Shown here: piece by piece, positions 5,985 to 8,349 of the stretch
Layout: every line of letters begins with the position of its first letter
How positions within the stretch are numbered: position 1 is the stretch's first letter
Assembly (NCBI GenBank): GCA_043744805.1
Contig: JAYTTZ010000126.1
Location: 1 to 8,349, forward strand
From: Ga0077536 sp043744805
GTDB lineage: Bacteria > Pseudomonadota > Gammaproteobacteria > Ga0077536
Length of the DNA stretch: 8,349 bases
Direction of reading: 5' to 3'
The notes under the pieces: model-generated
Database searches by the model: none
What the model was told of the DNA's origin: nothing
Seen by the model: the letters and a program-made list of their open reading frames with translations, nothing else
Position numbers and translations under genes: made by a program

Positions 5985-6013
5985 CGTCATCCCCGTCGTG
6001 CAAGCGGGGACCC
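5985..6013. repeat. REP-like palindromic element
   Basis: CGTCATCCCCG, nine bases, then CGGGGACCC forms a hairpin with arms TCCCCG (5990-5995) and CGGGGA (6005-6010). It resembles the dispersed GTCATCCCCG...CGGGGA elements common in proteobacterial intergenic regions. There is no T-run, so it is not an obvious intrinsic terminator, though it may mark the 3' end of the nagZ transcript. Confidence 0.5.
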
Positions 6014-6017
6014 GGTC

Positions 6018-6094
6018 GGCACCCAGGCAAAGGGTCGACGTGCCAGGCGGGCGTTACGCGAACCCGCCAAGCCTGCGGTCACCTTGCGGACCGC
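6018..6094. repeat. Three further short inverted repeats in a row
   Basis: Consecutive non-overlapping pairs are GGCAC/GTGCC (6018-6022 and 6040-6044, enclosing ACCC/GGGT), GGCGGG/CCCGCC (6046-6051 and 6063-6068) and GCGGTC/GACCGC (6075-6080 and 6089-6094). With the preceding element they make a chain of four potential hairpins. Some may be chance in GC-rich DNA. Confidence 0.4.
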
Positions 6095-6101
6095 CCGCAG
6101 A

Positions 6102-6130
6102 GGGACAAGCTGGCGGTGCTCTAGTAACAT
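6102..6130 (+). promoter_or_regulatory. Candidate sigma-70 promoter for dapF-DUF484-xerC
   Basis: GGGACA (6102-6107) and TAACAT (6125-6130) are 17 bases apart; each matches four of six consensus positions. Transcription would start near 6137, giving an untranslated leader of about 30 bases with AAAGG (6153-6157) ten bases before GTG 6168. Confidence 0.4.
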
Positions 6131-6167
6131 CAAAAGCCGCTCAAACCCAGCCAAAGGCGCCGCTTTC

Positions 6168-7001
6168 GTGCAGGTTCGATTCACCAAGATGCAGGGTCTC
6201 GGGAACGACTTCGTGCTGCTTGATGCGCGCGCGACGCCGCTCGCTCTCGCCCCTGCGCAATTGCGTCGGCTGGGCGATCGGCGCTACGGCGTGGGCTGCG
6301 ACCAGATCCTGCTGATCGACCAAGCCACCCTGCCCGACGCTACCGTGCGCTATCGCGTGTTCAACAACGATGGCAGTCCCGCCCAGCACTGTGGCAACGG
6401 CGTTCGCTGTGTCGCCCACTACCTGGCCCTCCACGACGGCCGCGCCCCGGGTGACGTGCTGTGGGTGGAGCTTGGCGGGCGCAGCTACGAGCTCAAGCTC
6501 GAAGCGCCCGGGCAGGTGCGGGTGGACATGGGCGAGCCCGATTTCACGCCCGCCGCGCTGCCGCTGGCACCTACGCCACAGGCCGCCTCCTATACGGTGG
6601 AATTCGAGGGACGCGCCTGGACCTTCGGCGCGGTGTCGATGGGCAATCCACATGCCGTCTTCGAAGTGCCAGAGGTCCACACCGCGCCCGTCGCCGGGCT
6701 CGGCGCGATGCTGCAGGACCATCCGCTGTTTCCGGAGCGGGTGAACGTCGGCTTCATGCAGGTGCTGGACGCTGCCCACGTACGCCTGCGGGTGTTCGAG
6801 CGCGGTGCGGGTGAAACACCGGCCTGCGGCACTGGCGCCTGCGGCGCCGTGGCGGTGGGCAGGGCGTGGGGCCGGCTCGGCCCGCAGGTGAACGTCGCCC
6901 TCACCGGCGGGGATCTGAGCATCGAGTGGGCGGGCGCCGGCAGCACCCTGTGGATGAGTGGCCCGGCCGCCCGGGTTTTCGAAGGCACTATCGAGCTATG
7001 A
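6168..7001 (+). CDS. dapF: Diaminopimelate epimerase DapF
   Basis: Cytoplasmic enzyme that converts LL- to meso-diaminopimelate, the precursor of lysine and of the peptidoglycan stem peptide. Encodes 277 residues, the usual length. The start is GTG 6168, because the family begins with the pattern found here, MQVRFTKMQGLGNDFVLLD; the open frame extends much further upstream only because it lacks stops. The two catalytic cysteines are Cys75 in HCGNGVRC and Cys220 in ACGTGAC. Other conserved parts are RYGVGCDQILLID (39-51), FNNDGS (65-70), MGNPHAV (158-164), HPLFPERVNVGF (185-196) and RVFERGAGET (208-217). It is followed by DUF484 and xerC as in many Gammaproteobacteria, with a 4-base overlap. 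The lptM and lysA genes that often precede dapF are not here; the upstream gap holds debris instead. Confidence 0.97.
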   Translation: MQVRFTKMQGLGNDFVLLDARATPLALAPAQLRRLGDRRYGVGCDQILLIDQATLPDATVRYRVFNNDGSPAQHCGNGVRCVAHYLALHDGRAPGDVLWVELGGRSYELKLEAPGQVRVDMGEPDFTPAALPLAPTPQAASYTVEFEGRAWTFGAVSMGNPHAVFEVPEVHTAPVAGLGAMLQDHPLFPERVNVGFMQVLDAAHVRLRVFERGAGETPACGTGACGAVAVGRAWGRLGPQVNVALTGGDLSIEWAGAGSTLWMSGPAARVFEGTIEL

Positions 7002-7687
7002 ATCCTGAGCCCGACCACAGCGCCATCGACGCGACAGGTGTCGCCGCCTTCCTCCAGACCCATCCCGAATTCTTCAACACGCATGCCGAACTCCTCGCGG
7101 GCCTCAGTCTGCCGCATCCCAGCGGCATTGCCGTTTCGCTGTGGGAGCGCCAGAACGCCGCGCTGCGTGATGACGGCGATCGCCTCCGCGCGCAGCTCGA
7201 CACCTTCGTCGCGCACGCGCGCCAGAACGAAGCCCTGGTCGGCCGCCTCCAGCAACTGGTACTGGCCGTGCTGGCGACCGATCAGGCGCAGGCCATGCTC
7301 GATCTACTCGCCACGCGCCTGTCCGACGAATTCCAGGCCGACCGCGTGACTCCCCTCGTGTTTGCGGAAGGCCGCGAGGTAGCCTGCATGGCCTTTGTCG
7401 GCCGCGACTCACCCCGGCGCGAACCCTTTGCCGAGGTCCTCAAGCGCCACGCAACCCTGTGCGGCCGCTTGAACCAGGCCCAGCGCCAGGCGCTGTTCGG
7501 CGCGGACGCACTGGAAGGATCGCATGTGGTGCTGCCCTTGCTGGGCGCAGCCTGGGACGGCCTTCTGGTCATCAGCAGCGCCGATCCCGCACGCTTTGAA
7601 ACCAGCATGGGCACTGAACTGCTGGGCTTCCTGCGCGACGTGGTAAGCCTGGTGCTCACGCCGCTGGTGGCGCCACCGCGCTCCTGA
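6998..7687 (+). CDS. DUF484 family protein (YigA-like)
   Basis: Encodes 229 residues. The N-terminal motif VAAFLQTHPEFFNTHAELLAGLSLPH (15-40) followed by GIAVSLWERQNAALRD (43-58) is diagnostic of DUF484. A charged helical stretch at about 50-88 is likely coiled coil, and residues about 95-225 have a GAF-like pattern ending in MGTELLGFLRDVVS (204-217). The biochemical role of the family is not established; its constant position between dapF and xerC is the main clue. The ATG overlaps the dapF stop (ATGA), and a 1-base overlap (TGATG) joins it to xerC, so the three are translationally coupled. The longer open frame beginning at 6866 overlaps dapF and is not the gene. Confidence 0.93.
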   Translation: MNPEPDHSAIDATGVAAFLQTHPEFFNTHAELLAGLSLPHPSGIAVSLWERQNAALRDDGDRLRAQLDTFVAHARQNEALVGRLQQLVLAVLATDQAQAMLDLLATRLSDEFQADRVTPLVFAEGREVACMAFVGRDSPRREPFAEVLKRHATLCGRLNQAQRQALFGADALEGSHVVLPLLGAAWDGLLVISSADPARFETSMGTELLGFLRDVVSLVLTPLVAPPRS

Positions 7688-8349
7688 TGGCGACGTCCTT
7701 CGAGCCGTCCTGCATCGACGACTACCTCGCGAGCCTTGCGCAAGCCTCGGTCCATACGCGCGCCGCCTACCGCCGCGATCTCGCCCATTTCAGCGCCTGG
7801 AGCGTGGGGCTCGATAGACCCTTTCCGCTGGCGCTGGACACGCACCTGGCGCGGGGCTTCCTCGTCTACCTGCATCGCGCAGGCCTTGCGCCGCGCTCCA
7901 TCGCACGCGCCCTGTCGGCGGTGCGCAGCCTGTTCGCGTTCCTCATCCGCCATGGCCGCGCCAGCGAAAACCCCCTGGTGGGACTGCGACCGCCGAAGGC
8001 GCCGCGCCGCCTGCCCAAGGTGCTGGACGTCGACCAGGCTAACCGCCTGCTCGACCACGTGCCGGTCAACGCAGCGGAAACCCGCGAGCTTGCGATGTGG
8101 GAACTGGCGTACTCCTGCGGGCTGCGCGTCTCCGAACTGGTAGGCCTGGACCTGCAGCGCGTTGATCTCGTGAACCGTGAGGCGCGTGTCGTGGGCAAGG
8201 GCGACAAAGAGCGGCAGGTCCCGATTGGCCGACAGGCCGTGGCGGCACTCGACACCTGGTTGGTGGCGCGAGCAGCCCTTGCAGCGCCCGACGAGCAGGC
8301 CTTGTTCGTCAACGACAAAGGCAAGCGCATCGCGGTGCGCGTGGTGCAG
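7687..8349 (+). CDS. xerC: Tyrosine recombinase XerC, 3' partial
   Basis: Site-specific recombinase that with XerD resolves chromosome dimers at dif during division. The frame is open from ATG 7687 to the window end: 221 codons with no stop, about three quarters of the usual roughly 300 residues. The N-terminal SAM-like core-binding domain (residues 8-95) contains SVHTRAAYRRDLAHFSAW and SIARALSAVRSLFAFLIRHG, then ENPLVGLRPPKAPRRLPKVL links to the catalytic domain. MWELAYSCGLRVSELVGLDL (137-156) carries the first catalytic arginine, Arg147. GKGDKERQVPIG (170-181) carries the beta-hairpin lysine, Lys171. The His-x-x-Arg box and the tyrosine nucleophile lie beyond the window. XerC rather than XerD or a phage integrase is chosen from the dapF-DUF484-xerC order and the SCGLRVSELVGLDL form. 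Confidence 0.95.
   Translation, partial: MATSFEPSCIDDYLASLAQASVHTRAAYRRDLAHFSAWSVGLDRPFPLALDTHLARGFLVYLHRAGLAPRSIARALSAVRSLFAFLIRHGRASENPLVGLRPPKAPRRLPKVLDVDQANRLLDHVPVNAAETRELAMWELAYSCGLRVSELVGLDLQRVDLVNREARVVGKGDKERQVPIGRQAVAALDTWLVARAALAAPDEQALFVNDKGKRIAVRVVQ

Noticed and set aside
5985..6013. Intrinsic terminator for nagZ
   Set aside because: The hairpin is not followed by a T-rich run, and the loop is nine bases; a REP-like element fits better.
5985..6100. Short palindromes considered as a CRISPR array
   Set aside because: The repeats differ from one another, and have no constant unit or spacing and no cas genes nearby.
5736..6167. Upstream extension of dapF
   Set aside because: It overlaps nagZ and is low-complexity basic sequence; the family N-terminus begins exactly at GTG 6168.
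7687..8349. xerC as a phage or island integrase marking an attachment site
   Set aside because: Its position after dapF and DUF484 and its XerC-type motifs mark it as the housekeeping recombinase; no tRNA or att-like repeat is visible.

Overview
The window is about 8.3 kb of GC-rich, gene-dense bacterial DNA. The order dapF - DUF484 (yigA-like) - xerC at the right end is a conserved chromosomal block of Gammaproteobacteria, also seen in some Betaproteobacteria. Together with the signal-less YkuD protein and NagZ, it points to a Gram-negative proteobacterium, most likely a high-GC gammaproteobacterium. Nothing in the window indicates a phage, plasmid or genomic island.

Layout, left to right. 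(1) Positions 1-2388, plus strand: a tightly overlapping trio. It holds a family 5 extracellular solute-binding lipoprotein (5' end outside the window), a signal-less YkuD-domain protein resembling cytoplasmic L,D-carboxypeptidases of the ElsL type, and an exported staphylococcal-nuclease-fold protein whose catalytic residues appear lost. (2) Positions 2389-2901, minus strand: an unrecognised protein with two membrane segments, convergent with the trio. The two stop codons abut inside a perfect 12-bp palindrome. (3) Positions 3025-5833, plus strand: an operon of two DppB/DppC-type permeases and nagZ, coupled by ATGA overlaps. (4) Positions 5834-6167: a 334-base gap holding a decayed fragment of a TraB/GumN-family gene, a run of small inverted repeats of REP-like appearance, and a candidate promoter. 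(5) Positions 6168-8349, plus strand: dapF, the DUF484 gene and xerC, also overlapping; xerC runs off the window.

The most interesting reading concerns regions 1 and 3 together. A peptide-type ABC importer (binding protein and two permeases, with no ATPase visible), a probable cytoplasmic L,D-carboxypeptidase and NagZ form a plausible peptidoglycan-recycling locus. In it, anhydro-muropeptides would enter by an ABC transporter rather than only by the AmpG permease, lose the sugar through NagZ, and lose the terminal D-alanine through the YkuD enzyme. DapF downstream makes the meso-diaminopimelate of the same peptide, but appears to be a separate transcription unit. The substrate of the transporter is inferred from gene neighbourhood and is not shown by the sequence.

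Several true starts differ from the longest open frames. The binding protein enters from upstream with its lipobox visible, the YkuD gene begins at GTG 1446, the nuclease-fold gene at ATG 1918, the first permease at ATG 3025, dapF at GTG 6168, the DUF484 gene at ATG 6998 and xerC at ATG 7687.
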